Shown here piece after piece: positions 63,990-64,000 of a stretch of 64,000 nucleotides of DNA. Position numbers and translations under genes: made by a program. Every line of letters begins with the position of its first letter. Position 1 is the stretch's first letter. The notes under the pieces are model-generated. The model had not been told where the DNA came from, ran no database searches, and saw only the letters and a program-made list of their open reading frames with translations. Source of the DNA: an uncultured Pseudomonadales bacterium (GTDB taxonomy: Bacteria > Pseudomonadota > Gammaproteobacteria > Pseudomonadales > Pseudohongiellaceae); the NCBI GenBank assembly GCA_938091935.1, contig CALKNV010000008.1, forward strand, positions 22,911 to 86,910, read 5' to 3'.

Positions 63990-64000
63990 TTAGATTTATT

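Overview
The window is a stretch of bacterial chromosome from a gammaproteobacterium, most likely a marine lineage of the Cellvibrionales/Halieaceae or Pseudohongiella type. This rests on the gene orders xseB-ispA-dxs, nrdR-ribD-ribE-ribBA-ribH-nusB-thiL-pgpA and rpsF-rpsR-DUF2232-rplI-dnaB-alr, and on the family mix: ettA, a cobalamin riboswitch before cobO, an SO_0444-type metal permease and many exported enzymes. The exact genus cannot be told from the sequence alone. No prophage, CRISPR array or complete insertion sequence is visible.

Layout. 1-5.4 kb: a peptide ABC transporter permease cut by the window edge with its membrane-anchored binding protein, a PepSY membrane protein, a MAPEG protein and an unknown membrane protein, all on the minus strand. 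5.7-8.9 kb: xseB, ispA and dxs for isoprenoid precursors. 9-11.7 kb: a cobalamin riboswitch, cobO, a BtuF-like binding protein and a convergent CobC-like phosphatase. 11.8-20 kb: a minus-strand housekeeping block (ribA; pgpA, thiL, nusB, ribH, ribBA, ribE, ribD, nrdR, glyA), which covers riboflavin synthesis. 20.2-24.9 kb: ettA, a pair of replication-initiation-like genes (a lambda P-like protein and a protein with three DnaT-type repeats) and a glycerate-kinase-like P-loop kinase. 24.9-31 kb: a zinc/copper permease with a ZntR-like regulator and a textbook MerR promoter, an esterase, an MscS channel, and a SulP transporter fused to STAS and cyclic-nucleotide-binding domains.

31-45.7 kb is the accessory-looking part. 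It holds a secreted matrixin protease with a co-encoded partner, a frameshifted DUF6498 membrane protein, a four-gene set that looks like a periplasmic oxidation module (Tat-exported FAD oxidase, di-haem cytochrome c, DAACS symporter, exported RidA), cupins, an exported MORN-repeat protein, an ABC-2 exporter and an M20 peptidase followed by an MFS carrier. 47-58.3 kb: radA, alr, dnaB, rplI, DUF2232, rpsR, rpsF, rlmB, rnr and tRNA-Leu(CAG). The 3' end of the tRNA is duplicated in two 208-bp tandem units. 58.5-64 kb: an exported protein of unknown function, a renalase-like flavoprotein, a decayed ccoN (no normal start, in-frame amber codon, missing C-terminus), a Yip1-like membrane protein, a CopC-like lipoprotein, a very small protein and a perfect 33-bp palindrome at the window end.

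Functionally, most of the window is core metabolism and information processing. The parts most worth a second look are the periplasmic oxidase/RidA set, the triple-DnaT/lambda-P pair, the matrixin pair, the tRNA-derived repeats and the two broken membrane-protein genes.
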